A stretch of 64,000 bases of DNA from Azoarcus olearius (GTDB lineage Bacteria; Pseudomonadota; Gammaproteobacteria; Burkholderiales; Rhodocyclaceae). The DNA lies in contig NZ_CP016210.1 of assembly GCF_001682385.1 (NCBI RefSeq), positions 3,658,001-3,722,000 of the forward strand. The letters are read 5' to 3'. Both the position numbers and the translations under genes were made by a program. Below, piece by piece: positions 8,901 through 18,214 of this stretch. Below the pieces are notes generated by a model. That model searched no databases. It was not told the DNA's origin and saw only the letters and a program-made list of their open reading frames with translations. Each line of letters opens with the position of its first letter. Within the stretch, counting starts at the first letter, position 1.

Positions 8901-8934
8901 CCCCTGTGGCGTCCCGCCCAGGACGCCACAGGGG
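8901..8934 (+). promoter_or_regulatory. Perfect 14-bp hairpin covering the next gene's ribosome binding site
   Basis: CCCCTGTGGCGTCC and its exact reverse complement flank a 6-base loop. It begins one base after the flippase stop. The right arm includes most of the G-run (8931-8935) that is the only Shine-Dalgarno-like sequence for the ATG at 8942. No T-run follows, so it is more likely an mRNA-processing or translation-control element than an intrinsic terminator. Confidence 0.7.
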
Positions 8935-8941
8935 GCAGCAC

Positions 8942-9985
8942 ATGGACGGCAGGTCTCACAGCAGATATTCCACTCTGATCGACGAAGCTCTTCTGCCGCT
9001 CATTCCACCGGGTGCCCCGGTGGCTATATTCGACTTTCCTAACTACGCCAATGTTGGCGACAGCGCGATATGGCTCGGTCTACGCAGTTTCCTGCGTCAC
9101 AACGGGATTTCGCGCAGGGTCGTATTTGTCGCCGATATCGGTCTGACGCACGCAGCGGGTTTTCCGAAGCTCCCTGAAGACTGCGTCATTCTTATTCAGG
9201 GCGGAGGCAATTTCGGTGATCTCTGGCCTCATCACCAGCGCCACCGGGAAGATATCGCGGCCCGATATCCGACCAATCGCATCATTCAACTGCCCCAGTC
9301 CATCCACTATCAATCCAACGGTGGACTTCAGCGAACGTGCGACGCCCTCCAACCCCACCCCGACTTCCACCTCTTGGTGCGCGATATCGTCAGCCTCGAG
9401 GTAGCCCGAAAGATCCGCCCAGGCAGTGCCCACCTGTGTCCCGACATGGCTCTTTATCTCGCAGAGTATCCCCGCCCTGCAGCCCCTCAGCATGCGGTTG
9501 TGGCTCTTCTGCGTACAGATCACGAGAGGAAATCGGACGAAGGCGCCCTTTCTAAGGATCGGGACGTCCGGGTAGAGGACTGGCGGACGGAGCCCGCCTC
9601 GTTGATCACCACGATTGATCGAACCCTGGCAACGCTCCACGGTCGCTACCCCCGCAAGTGCCCGGCGTTTCAGCCCCTACACCGCCCGATCTTCAACCGA
9701 CTTGCCACTGATCGCGTAAGGCGTGGAAGCCGCCTGCTTGCGAGCGGCCGGGTCGTCATAACCGACCGGCTACACGCCCATATCCTGTGTTGCCTTATGG
9801 GAATACCTCACGTCGTTCTCGATAACTCGTACGGAAAGATCTCCAACCTGAGGACGACGTGGAACACCGGCAGTCACCTCTGCAGGAACGCAACGGATCT
9901 TTCTGAGGCGATGTACAGGGCTCGGCAACTTGCCGGGGAGGAGGGCCACGTTACGCCCTCCCGGCCCGGGGTTGTCGAGCAATAA
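8942..9985 (+). CDS. Polysaccharide pyruvyl transferase family protein
   Basis: 347 residues from the ATG at 8942; an in-frame GTG at 8906 lies inside the hairpin and is less likely. Family marks are FDFPNYANVGDSAIWLGL near the N-terminus, ILIQGGGNFGDLWPHHQ, and the C-terminal ITDRLHAHILCCLMGIPHV with DNSYGKI. These enzymes transfer pyruvate from phosphoenolpyruvate to form ketals on sugars (CsaB/WcaK/EpsO family), although some members act on other acceptors. Here it would add negative charge to the exopolysaccharide. Expression may depend on opening of the upstream hairpin. Confidence 0.9.
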   Translation: MDGRSHSRYSTLIDEALLPLIPPGAPVAIFDFPNYANVGDSAIWLGLRSFLRHNGISRRVVFVADIGLTHAAGFPKLPEDCVILIQGGGNFGDLWPHHQRHREDIAARYPTNRIIQLPQSIHYQSNGGLQRTCDALQPHPDFHLLVRDIVSLEVARKIRPGSAHLCPDMALYLAEYPRPAAPQHAVVALLRTDHERKSDEGALSKDRDVRVEDWRTEPASLITTIDRTLATLHGRYPRKCPAFQPLHRPIFNRLATDRVRRGSRLLASGRVVITDRLHAHILCCLMGIPHVVLDNSYGKISNLRTTWNTGSHLCRNATDLSEAMYRARQLAGEEGHVTPSRPGVVEQ

Positions 9986-10266
9986 GCGGGGGCGTCCCCC
10001 ACAACCTTCTGCCGTCCCCCTCGAAGTTCACTCTCGTTTCGCTTCCAAACGGCCCGCGCCGGCGACAGCCAGAAGTTCGGCTCTCGACCCACCCGCAAGG
10101 ACTCGTGCGGCCTCCAAGTCCCCGGTCCAGATCAGCGGGCGTCAACAGACCACCTGAAGGTGGCCGGCACCAAACGAAGAGGCCAACACCCGGCGAACGG
10201 CGAAGCGAGGCTACGGAATGCTTATCGACCCAGAACTCCGAGCGGATGGTATTTCAGGGAGTCTCG
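9986..10266 (+). other. Intergenic spacer without a recognisable gene
   Basis: 281 bases between the pyruvyl transferase and the next glycosyltransferase. A short hairpin (GGGGG-CGT-CCCCC, 9988-10000) follows the stop. A frame runs through the spacer into the next gene but its encoded residues are rich in Arg/Pro/Ser and unlike a protein. It may be a remnant from cassette assembly. Confidence 0.5.
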
Positions 10267-11184
10267 ATGAACACTGTTTCTGAGAATGCCTGCATATCCG
10301 TCGTGATATGCACTCGAAATCGCGCGGAACAACTTCGGCGGACACTCCAGAGCTTCTGCGAGCAACGGTTCGCCGGCCACTGGGAAATGGTGGTCGTCGA
10401 CAATGGTTCAACCGATCACACCGACGAGGCTCTGAAACGATTTGCCGTCTCCAGCCCATTTCCGCTGCGGGTCGTCGTCGAACCGACTCCCGGACTTGCA
10501 CGGGCAAGAAATCGAGGGATAGAGAATGCAACAGGCGAGATTGTTGCGTTCACGGACGACGACTGTTATCCGAGAGAGGACTACCTGGAAGCTGTTTGGT
10601 CCATGTTCAAGGACCCCAGAATCGACTATGGCGGTGGCAGACTGTTGTTGTACGACCCGACCGATCAGAGAGTCACAATCCAGGAGAAGAATGTTCCGGA
10701 GTTTGTGGCCGCGCGCGCGTTTATACCTTCGGGGCTGATTCACGGGGCAAATCTTGTTTGCCGGAAAAAAGCACTCATGGATATCCACGGATTTGATGAG
10801 CGACTCGGCGCCGGCACCTGGTTCAAATCCGGGGAAGACACGGACCTTCTTCGACGACTGGCGTTGTTCGGCCGGTGTGGCTTTTACGACCCTAACATCG
10901 TCGTTTATCACCACCACGGGCGGAAGACGGCGGAGGCGGCGCGTGCACTCGAAAACGGGTACCGGAGAGGGTTCGGTTCGTGCATGATCAAGTATGTCTT
11001 GAATCCCGCGAGCCGGTCCACGTATGCCCGCATGTGGTACTGGCGTCTCCGAAGAACCTCCGCGACCGATTTGGCGCGAGAAGTGACAGCGGCCCTTGTG
11101 TTTCTTTTGAGATATGGCCCTAGTTGGAACCAGGTGTGGAGGCACCCTCATGAAGGATTGCAGAGCCGCCGCGAAGCCCCTTGA
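10267..11184 (+). CDS. Glycosyltransferase family 2
   Basis: 305 residues from the ATG at 10267, preceded by AGGGAG at a good distance; the frame is open further upstream without protein-like sequence. GT-A marks: ISVVICTRNRAEQLRRTLQS, VVVDNGSTDHTDEAL, GLARARNRGIENATGE, the metal-binding FTDDDCYP and the acceptor-side SGEDTDLLRRL. Cytosolic, adds one sugar to the repeat unit. It belongs to the lower-G+C cassette and stands alone between two spacers of about 280 and 160 bases. Confidence 0.9.
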   Translation: MNTVSENACISVVICTRNRAEQLRRTLQSFCEQRFAGHWEMVVVDNGSTDHTDEALKRFAVSSPFPLRVVVEPTPGLARARNRGIENATGEIVAFTDDDCYPREDYLEAVWSMFKDPRIDYGGGRLLLYDPTDQRVTIQEKNVPEFVAARAFIPSGLIHGANLVCRKKALMDIHGFDERLGAGTWFKSGEDTDLLRRLALFGRCGFYDPNIVVYHHHGRKTAEAARALENGYRRGFGSCMIKYVLNPASRSTYARMWYWRLRRTSATDLAREVTAALVFLLRYGPSWNQVWRHPHEGLQSRREAP

Positions 11185-11343
11185 TGGGGAGGTAGCGTGC
11201 AGCGGGGTAGGGACCGACTCTTGAGCCGGACCGCCGGCCGCGCTGAGTGCTACAGGGCCGGAACACGGCGCGATAGCACAACGCAACGCCGTACAATTAT
11301 GGGCAACGAATGAATATCCCCGGCCCCCGGGTACGGAGACCCC

Positions 11344-12402
11344 ATGACACCAGACGGTTTCCACCTGCTTGATCAGGACAACAGATTGCGAACGAGTTCT
11401 TATAGGATTTGCTTTCTGATTCCTTACTATGGGGCCCTACCCCCCTATCTCGACTTGTTCCTACAATCTTGTCGCAAGAACGAGGACTACCTGTTCTGCT
11501 TCGTAACCGATCTAGCCCTGCCCGCCGATCTTCCCCCGAACGTACGCTTAATGAAGTTGTCACTGAGGGAACTGTCGCGGCTCATCTTAGCTAAGACAGG
11601 CGTAGAACCTGATATACGCGCCCCGTATAAGCTTTGCGACTTTAAACCCGCTTATGGCCTGATCTTCGAAGATCACATTCGAACATTCAGTCACTGGGGC
11701 CACCTCGACATCGACCTGATACTCGGCAATATTTCCGAATTCATCACCTCAGAACTCCTTCAGGCGTACGATATTATATCGGCGCGGAAAGAATGGATTT
11801 CAGGCGCATTCACCGTCTATCGAAACACCGCCGAGATATGCCACCTCTTTCAGCACAGCCCAGATTGGTCAACCGTTTTGAGCGATCACCGCAATTTTAT
11901 CTTCGACGAAGCTAGTCGACTGCCGCGATCGGATCCGCTTGGGGTATATCAGCGGCTAGCCAAAGGGCAGAGCATTGCGACGCTAGAAACGGAAGTCGTC
12001 AGTTTCACCCACGTGGTGAAGCATCGCCAGCAATGCAACGGACTCCGCGCCTTCTTCTCGACATTCGCAAAGGAGTCAATCGCAAAGAGCATGCTGTTGC
12101 ACTACTCACCCAACGGGGTTGCTGTGCAATTTCCGGGAAAAAGTGACTTCAAACCGGGTTCGGAATGGTTGTTCTATCACTTCATTACCGAGAAGCAGAA
12201 GCCTTACTTTCGCTATCCACGCTGGAAGAAAATTCCCGAGGAATACTGGATCGACGAGTATGGTTTCTACAACCGCAGGGAGCTGCTCTTGCGACGTACG
12301 CGGGCCGTTCGTGCCCGTGCTGAGCAGTTGTTGAACAGAGCCCTAGATAAATTCCGACGAATCGCGTACAGCCGAATGACAGACACGTTCTCGCAGAAGT
12401 AG
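11344..12402 (+). CDS. Uncharacterised polysaccharide-cluster protein (DUF6625-like)
   Basis: 352 residues. CFLIPYYGALPPYLDLFLQ, then APYKLCDFKPAYGLIFEDHI and WGHLDIDLILGNISEFI, resemble a family I recall as DUF6625, found in capsule and O-antigen clusters and probably glycosyltransferase-like: the D-I-D resembles a DxD sugar-nucleotide site. No signal peptide or membrane helix. Its codons are clearly richer in A/T than those of neighbours outside the cassette, indicating recent acquisition. The function is not established. Confidence 0.7.
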   Translation: MTPDGFHLLDQDNRLRTSSYRICFLIPYYGALPPYLDLFLQSCRKNEDYLFCFVTDLALPADLPPNVRLMKLSLRELSRLILAKTGVEPDIRAPYKLCDFKPAYGLIFEDHIRTFSHWGHLDIDLILGNISEFITSELLQAYDIISARKEWISGAFTVYRNTAEICHLFQHSPDWSTVLSDHRNFIFDEASRLPRSDPLGVYQRLAKGQSIATLETEVVSFTHVVKHRQQCNGLRAFFSTFAKESIAKSMLLHYSPNGVAVQFPGKSDFKPGSEWLFYHFITEKQKPYFRYPRWKKIPEEYWIDEYGFYNRRELLLRRTRAVRARAEQLLNRALDKFRRIAYSRMTDTFSQK

Positions 12403-12523
12403 CTAGCAAAGAAGCGGCCCAGGCCGGCCAGATAGGCATCATGGCGCTTATGACAAGCATGACACGGACAGCCCTTCGGTAAGCTGGCAAGCTTCGAGAA
12501 CTCACGCTAGAGACATCGCATCG

Positions 12524-13720
12524 ATGACGAATCAGGGAAACATGCGGTCGAACGCCGTCTCGGTCGTCGTTCCGACCTACAACAGGGCTGCATTCCTTGC
12601 TGAATGCCTGGAAAGCCTGCTGGCGCAGACCGTTCCGCCAGTCCGGATCCTGGTCATCGATGACGGGAGCACCGACAACACATCGGAGGTCGTGGCGACC
12701 TTTGGTGACAGGGTGGAGTATCTCCGCAAGGAGAATGGCGGCAAGGCGTCTGCCTTGAACTTGGCGCTCCCCATGATAGACACGGAGTTCGTATGGTTCT
12801 TTGACGACGACGACGTCGCGCACCCGTGGGCCATCGAAAGCCATCTCTCCCTACTCGCAGCGCACTCGAACCTTGGCTTTACCTTTGGGTTTCACGACTT
12901 AGGCAGGACCGGCGCCGATGGACGCATTGTAGTGACCACGCCCCCGTCACCTCCCCCTATTTTCGAAGCGCCCCTAGCACAGCAACGATTGAATTTGATG
13001 CGCTTCTGCGCGTTCATGCTCACCGGCTGCATAATTCGCACACGGCTATTCGAGCACGGCCTGCGCTTTCGAGAAACGCTGCTACGCTCACAGGACTACG
13101 CGGTCTTGATTGAGTTGTCCCAGCTCGCAGATTTCGCTTTCACTGGCTCCCGTACCTATATATTCCGGCAACACGAAGGGGCGCGGGGCCCCGCTTCGGC
13201 CGTGCACGCCCACGCGGACAAACGGCGCGCGTGGATGAAATACGACCGCATGATCGGAGACCTAATCGTCAAGCAATTACCCTTGGAACGCTTTCAACCG
13301 GAATACTCGCAACACCCAGGCAGTGCCGAACACAGGGCCGCGCTGATCCGCCGAGCGTGGGTACTAGCCAGCAAGGCTGATGTCGGGCAAGTCGTGCGCG
13401 ACCTCAAAAGCGCGACAAGTGTCTGTAGTACTGAGGCATTAAGTGCAGAGGACATCAATTTCATCGAAACATTACCCAGCCACCCGTACTTTCTGCTGGC
13501 CCTGAGCGATCAGCCACACGCCTTCCTACCCTTGCTTGCACTAGCGAATACGCCTGCAGGAAGGGCGACTCTGGGGTCGCTATCTAAAGGCTTCTACCGC
13601 CAACTCAAACTTGAACCGACTGCAGCGCAAGGTCGCGTACGAGCGGTTGTGGCGGCCTGCATGCTGGCATTCTTGCCGTTTGCAGCCCGCTCCTATCGCG
13701 GCGGGACCTCAACCCGATGA
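12524..13720 (+). CDS. Glycosyltransferase family 2
   Basis: 398 residues. AVSVVVPTYNRAAFLAECLE, LVIDDGSTDNTSEVV and the metal site WFFDDDDVAHPW identify a GT-A enzyme. The C-terminal 150 residues are helical and not obviously catalytic. A second in-frame ATG six codons later is also possible. The next gene begins one base after its stop, so the two glycosyltransferases are coupled. Confidence 0.88.
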   Translation: MTNQGNMRSNAVSVVVPTYNRAAFLAECLESLLAQTVPPVRILVIDDGSTDNTSEVVATFGDRVEYLRKENGGKASALNLALPMIDTEFVWFFDDDDVAHPWAIESHLSLLAAHSNLGFTFGFHDLGRTGADGRIVVTTPPSPPPIFEAPLAQQRLNLMRFCAFMLTGCIIRTRLFEHGLRFRETLLRSQDYAVLIELSQLADFAFTGSRTYIFRQHEGARGPASAVHAHADKRRAWMKYDRMIGDLIVKQLPLERFQPEYSQHPGSAEHRAALIRRAWVLASKADVGQVVRDLKSATSVCSTEALSAEDINFIETLPSHPYFLLALSDQPHAFLPLLALANTPAGRATLGSLSKGFYRQLKLEPTAAQGRVRAVVAACMLAFLPFAARSYRGGTSTR

Positions 13721-13721
13721 C

Positions 13722-14687
13722 ATGCAATCTGCACACATCGAAATGCAACCTACTGTTTCTGTGATCATTCCGTGCTTCAACTCCGGGCCATTGCTGGAGG
13801 AGGCTGTTGAGTCGGTACGCGCTCAAGAGGGCGACGTTCGTATTTTGGAAATCATACTAGTCGACGATGGCAGCACCGACTCGGAGAGCCTCGCAGTACT
13901 GGAGCGCTGTGGTCGGTTTGAGGGCGTCAGGGTCCTGATCAACAATCGTACGAAGGGGCCCGCTGGCGCCCGCAATGCAGGAGCTGCTTCAGCAGGGGGG
14001 GAATGGCTCGCGTTTCTGGACGCCGACGATGTGTGGACGCCAACTAGCCTCACTACTCGCCTGGAAGCGACTCCGACCAACCCGGGCGCAGGGGTAATTT
14101 CAGGGGACTTTCAACTTCTGGACATGGCGACAGGAGTTACGGACAGCAATTTCTTCCAGAATCGCGAGCGACCAGCCCGATACTTCGGCCCAGCCTACAC
14201 ATCGTCACGGCCCGTGAGCCTGCCACAGCCCTACCTGGACGTTCTTCGCACGGCCATCTGTCACGTATGCGGGACATTGATACGGCGCACGCTTTTCCTT
14301 GACGCAGGCGGCTTCGATGAACGGCTGCGCTACAAGGAAGATCATCACCTCTGGTTCAAACTGGCGCGATTAAGTGACTTCATTCTGGTACCTCGATCGG
14401 TATTCTTGTATCGCCAGCACGATTCGAATATGACCCACGCCAAGGTGGCCCCGTTTGACTATGAACGTCTGATGCTGGACCTCATCCTCTCGGAAACGCC
14501 CGGAGCGGATATCGCCGCCACCATCCATCAGCGCTACCCACAAGGACTCATTGAGAACGCCCGCTGGTTGCGTGGAGAAGGCAAGTTCGGTCGCGCAGTG
14601 ACGGAGTGCGCAGTGGGTCTGTGGCGCTATCCCACCGGTTGGCGGCTCTGGCAGCAACTACTGGGTAGCGCGCTGCGCCTGCGTTGA
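13722..14687 (+). CDS. Glycosyltransferase family 2
   Basis: 321 residues from the ATG at 13722, one base past the previous stop; the frame is open further back inside the upstream gene but that part is not protein-like. Motifs: TVSVIIPCFNSGPLLEEAVE, ILVDDGSTDSESLAVLE, GPAGARNAGAASAGGEW, DxD-type FLDADDVW and YKEDHHLWFKLARL. Probably acts directly after or before the preceding transferase in building the repeat unit. Sugar specificity unknown. Confidence 0.89.
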   Translation: MQSAHIEMQPTVSVIIPCFNSGPLLEEAVESVRAQEGDVRILEIILVDDGSTDSESLAVLERCGRFEGVRVLINNRTKGPAGARNAGAASAGGEWLAFLDADDVWTPTSLTTRLEATPTNPGAGVISGDFQLLDMATGVTDSNFFQNRERPARYFGPAYTSSRPVSLPQPYLDVLRTAICHVCGTLIRRTLFLDAGGFDERLRYKEDHHLWFKLARLSDFILVPRSVFLYRQHDSNMTHAKVAPFDYERLMLDLILSETPGADIAATIHQRYPQGLIENARWLRGEGKFGRAVTECAVGLWRYPTGWRLWQQLLGSALRLR

Positions 14688-14708
14688 ACCGCGCTTCAAA
14701 TACTTAAC

Positions 14709-15926
14709 ATGACCACACATGCATTGACGGGCACTAATAAGCAGCGGGTATTACTGACGAGCCTTTCCGGGCAACTCGGCGGGATGGAGTTGCGGATGGC
14801 GGACGAGGCGCGATTTCTTGCGGATTACGGTCACCATTGCATACTCGCTCCCAGTCGATTCCCCGACCGCCATCCTTGGCTGGACGATCTGTCGAACGAG
14901 AATCCGCTGTTCTCGACCTTCGACTTCAACCCGCCGCCCTTCTTCGAACAATGGCAATGGCGTCGGGCCAATCACCTCCTCAGTCGTACCTTTTGGCTTC
15001 CTCGGCTCCGGCGACTCAAAGCGGACTTCGCACATGTGTTCTATGCCTGGACTCAACAGGGCGGCAGCCGCGTGTGGCTCTGCCATCGCCTCGGTATCCC
15101 GACGGTGCTGAGTATCCACAACGCCTTCCCGCCAGCGGCGTTTTCGCCGTGGCATGCGGACTTGATGCGGGACGCTTTCCAGTCCGTCCGCGGTCTCTAC
15201 GCCGTGTCCTCATCTGCACTGGATCACTTCCTTTCTACCTACGGCGAGTTCATCCGGGACAATACGGTTGTGTCCGTCGTCCCGAATTTTGTCGATATCA
15301 AACGGTTTGTTCCGGATCCGACGGCGCGCGCAGCACTTCGATTCAAACTATCCATCCCACAAACGGCCCTAGTCGTCGGCGCCGTTGGCCGCCTCGACGT
15401 GCAGAAACAACCCTTACAGGTACTTGAGGTTTTCGCCCGACTGCAGAGGCTATATCCCGAGGCGTATCTGATCTTATGTGGCCGAGGCCCGCTTGAGGCG
15501 AAGGTTCGCGCAGAAGTGTCGCGTTGCGCGTGGGCAGACCGCATACGCATCCTAGGGTTCCGTCCGGACGTGGAAAACGTTTTCCAGGCGCTAGACGTGC
15601 ATCTACTGCTGAGCCGGCAGGAGGGTTTCGGGATTGCGAGCGCGGAGGCGATGGCCTGTGGCATCCCTGTTGTCGCTACGGATGTGGCCGGCAGCCGGGA
15701 CGTTGTGGTTGGGGAATGCGGCATGCTGGTACCCTTCGGCGATACGGAAGCGGCCTCAACTGCAGTGGCGACATATTTCGCGGATTCCGTGCGCGCGCGT
15801 GTCGCAGGCGCGGCCGGTCGCGCTCGCGCTGAGCAATGCTACTCACGCGCCGTATGGAGGCGGAATCTCGAATCTTTCTATCAGGCTACGATGCCCGGCG
15901 GGGCTTACGAGGAATGCGCGGCATGA
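14709..15926 (+). CDS. Glycosyltransferase, GT4 type
   Basis: 405 residues. The donor half has AVGRLDVQKQPLQVLEVFAR, LILCGRGPLEAKV and the E-x7-E segment RQEGFGIASAEAMACGIPV, typical retaining GT-B enzymes. The N-terminal LTSLSGQLGGMELRMADEAR is the acceptor-side glycine loop. It starts 21 bases after the previous gene and its TGA overlaps the ATG of the next. Confidence 0.9.
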   Translation: MTTHALTGTNKQRVLLTSLSGQLGGMELRMADEARFLADYGHHCILAPSRFPDRHPWLDDLSNENPLFSTFDFNPPPFFEQWQWRRANHLLSRTFWLPRLRRLKADFAHVFYAWTQQGGSRVWLCHRLGIPTVLSIHNAFPPAAFSPWHADLMRDAFQSVRGLYAVSSSALDHFLSTYGEFIRDNTVVSVVPNFVDIKRFVPDPTARAALRFKLSIPQTALVVGAVGRLDVQKQPLQVLEVFARLQRLYPEAYLILCGRGPLEAKVRAEVSRCAWADRIRILGFRPDVENVFQALDVHLLLSRQEGFGIASAEAMACGIPVVATDVAGSRDVVVGECGMLVPFGDTEAASTAVATYFADSVRARVAGAAGRARAEQCYSRAVWRRNLESFYQATMPGGAYEECAA

Positions 15927-16990
15927 AAGTCGCCATCATTTCCTATCCCATGCTGTTCCAGAACAGCGGTGGCTTACAGGTCCAGGTTAGCGAGACCGCG
16001 GCTGCGCTCCAACGTCAAGGAATCGAGGCACGGCTGATCGACCCCGTGCGGGAGCGGCTTGCCAACTTTGACATCGTTCACGTCTTCTCGGCCATCAATG
16101 GCAACCACCGCGCAGTCGAACAGGCACGCGCTTTGGGACTACCAGTCGTCGTGTCGCCGCTTATCCGCCCCCATTGGACGGCCCGTTTGGGATGGGTCGC
16201 GCGGCGACTGGACGCGCTGGTTGGCCGCCTGACCCAATGGAATGTGAAGACCGAATACCGCCACATCGCAAGCTGCCTGCAGGGGGCCGATGCAGTAATC
16301 GCGCTCGGCGACATGGAAAAGACCTCGATCGTCGACGCCTTCGGGATTCCCTCCGAACGCGTGCGAGTGGTACCGAACGGGATCCCCGGTCGCTTCTTCA
16401 ATGCAGATCCCGCCCAGTTTTGTATCGACTTTGGTGTAGCCCCCGGCTACGTACTGTCGGTGGCCACTGTCAGTCCGCATAAGAATCAACTTGCGTTGGT
16501 CAAGGCCCTGGAGGGCACCGGCCAGCAAGTCGTACTGATCGGTCCTTTACCCGGCGGTGACAGTGGATACCTCGACCTTCTGTTGGCGTACCCGCATGTC
16601 CGCTACGTGGGCCCCCTTGATTACGAAAGCCCCTTGCTCGCATCAGCTTATGCAGCGGCCTCGGTGTTTTGCCTGCCGGCGTTATCCGAGGTAATGCCAC
16701 TGTCAGTGATGGAGGCGCTAGCAGCCGGCACCCCCGTGGTCATGACGCGGGAGCATTGCATGGACCTGAGCTTGATGAGGGGTGTTGTCTGCGAGGTGTC
16801 GCCGCAGGATGAGGCTGGCATACGGCGGGCAGTACTCGCTTTTTTTGACAAGCCCCCCCCGGAAGCACACTGCCGCGATTCCGTTGCCCACTACAGTTGG
16901 GATGCGGTGGCCGACGCAATTGCCCGCTGTTATCGGGAGGTTGTCGGCTCCCACGAGCTTGGGGCCAGAGCCTCCAGGGAGAGTCAGTGA
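15923..16990 (+). CDS. Glycosyltransferase, GT4 type
   Basis: 355 residues from the ATG at 15923, chosen because it overlaps the upstream TGA (ATGA) and begins MKVAIISYPMLFQNSGGLQV, a normal GT-B start. YVLSVATVSPHKNQLALVKA and LPALSEVMPLSVMEALAAGT show the nucleotide-sugar binding half. Its stop overlaps the GTG start of the kelch gene. Last glycosyltransferase of the + strand cassette. Confidence 0.89.
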   Translation: MKVAIISYPMLFQNSGGLQVQVSETAAALQRQGIEARLIDPVRERLANFDIVHVFSAINGNHRAVEQARALGLPVVVSPLIRPHWTARLGWVARRLDALVGRLTQWNVKTEYRHIASCLQGADAVIALGDMEKTSIVDAFGIPSERVRVVPNGIPGRFFNADPAQFCIDFGVAPGYVLSVATVSPHKNQLALVKALEGTGQQVVLIGPLPGGDSGYLDLLLAYPHVRYVGPLDYESPLLASAYAAASVFCLPALSEVMPLSVMEALAAGTPVVMTREHCMDLSLMRGVVCEVSPQDEAGIRRAVLAFFDKPPPEAHCRDSVAHYSWDAVADAIARCYREVVGSHELGARASRESQ

Positions 16991-18201
16991 AGAGAGTCCA
17001 CGCTACCGTCTGCCGGCTGTTGCCCGTGCTGACACTGACCGTACTGACGACGGTCGCGTCAGCCAAAGACACCCCTCCGCCGGGTACTGCCTTTGAGAAG
17101 GCCTTGCTCGACATGCCGGCCAACTCCTGGTTGGAGGTCCCCAATTCCCAGATGAAGGAGGTCTGCGCTCCAGACAGCTTCGGGGTTCGGGCAACGATGG
17201 GCTGTATCGGGATTACCGAAGCATGGGGCGGCGGAGCTTACGCTCCGGGGCCGCGTCTTATGCTCGTTTGGGGCGGCGGCCACAACGACTACTGGGGCAA
17301 CGAGATCTATGCGTTCGATCTGCGTGGGGGCCGCTGGACGCGACTGACCGATCCTAGCCCGGGCGAGGTCGTCAAGACAGGAGGCGGAGACCCGCTACCG
17401 GACGGCAGGCCCAATTCGCGCCACACCTACGGGGGCCTAGCCTACCTTGAGCATGTGGAGCGGCTGTTCGCTCAGGGCGGCGCGGTGTCTCCCGGCGGGG
17501 GTGGAAGTTCGGTCACGTGGCTGTTCGACCCTTCCCAGAAAACGTGGCACAACGCGGGCAGTGGTTCACGCCCCGGAGGCTACGGCCTCGCTGCCGCCTA
17601 CGATAAGGCGGGCCATTCAGTCATCGTGCGTGCTGCGCGAGGCCTGTGGCGCTACGACGTCGATCACAACGCCTGGACCCAAATGGTCGGGTTCGGTTAC
17701 CGCCCCCTTTGGCCCCGCTATGAGGTGGGTGGCAATAAGACGGCCGCTATCGATAGTCGGCGCCAGCTGTTCTGGTCGGTCGGAAACAATGACTTTCTGG
17801 TATGGGATATCGTCCGGAACCGGGTCGTCAGCAACGACTGGGTCACCCAAGGGGGAGCTCCGTACTCCAATGCCCACCGTTTGAAACCCTATCCGGACCA
17901 AGTGTTGGAGGCCGGCGGCGGAGAAATCCACGACGCCCAGGCGCCCGGCTTCGATTACGACAGCAAGGCAGACCAGTTCGTGGCATGGAAAGGCGGCGCG
18001 CCGATGATCCTCGACCTGGCGACCAAGACCTGGAAGGCGGGCAGCGCAACGGGCGCGCCGCCCGCGCAGGCGCGCAACGGCACTTACGGCCGCTGGCGCT
18101 ACCTGCCCGAATACAACGTGTTTATCCTGGTCAATTCCGTCACCAGCAATGTTTTCTTTTACAAGAACACCGCTGGCGGTCCCCGCCGTGGCGGCAGCTA
18201 G
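16987..18201 (+). CDS. Secreted kelch-repeat-like beta-propeller protein
   Basis: 404 residues from GTG 16987 (GTGA overlap with the previous stop). The start VKRVHATVCRLLPVLTLTVL continues to a signal-peptidase site near VASA, about residue 25. The mature part has repeated kelch-like blades: MLVWGGGHNDYWGNEIYAFD with GGRWTRL, then TWLFDPSQKTWHNAGSG, GLWRYDVDHNAWTQM and PMILDLATKTWKAG. No catalytic Cys-Tyr pair of galactose oxidase could be identified. It is coupled to glycosyltransferases and converges on a secreted lyase-like gene, so a periplasmic or surface carbohydrate-binding role is likely. Confidence 0.8.
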   Translation: MKRVHATVCRLLPVLTLTVLTTVASAKDTPPPGTAFEKALLDMPANSWLEVPNSQMKEVCAPDSFGVRATMGCIGITEAWGGGAYAPGPRLMLVWGGGHNDYWGNEIYAFDLRGGRWTRLTDPSPGEVVKTGGGDPLPDGRPNSRHTYGGLAYLEHVERLFAQGGAVSPGGGGSSVTWLFDPSQKTWHNAGSGSRPGGYGLAAAYDKAGHSVIVRAARGLWRYDVDHNAWTQMVGFGYRPLWPRYEVGGNKTAAIDSRRQLFWSVGNNDFLVWDIVRNRVVSNDWVTQGGAPYSNAHRLKPYPDQVLEAGGGEIHDAQAPGFDYDSKADQFVAWKGGAPMILDLATKTWKAGSATGAPPAQARNGTYGRWRYLPEYNVFILVNSVTSNVFFYKNTAGGPRRGGS

Positions 18202-18214
18202 CCGCCCCCACGGC
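18185..18214. terminator. Hairpin across two convergent stop codons
   Basis: Left arm GCCGTGGCGGC (18185-18195) pairs with GCCG-CCC-CCACGGC (18201-18214), leaving a 3-base bulge and a 5-base loop. It spans the stops of the kelch gene and of the lyase-like gene. Without T-runs it is a possible bidirectional terminator of modest strength. Confidence 0.4.

Noticed and set aside
8906-8941. Upstream GTG start for the pyruvyl transferase
   Set aside because: It lies within the hairpin, lacks its own ribosome site and would add twelve non-conserved residues.
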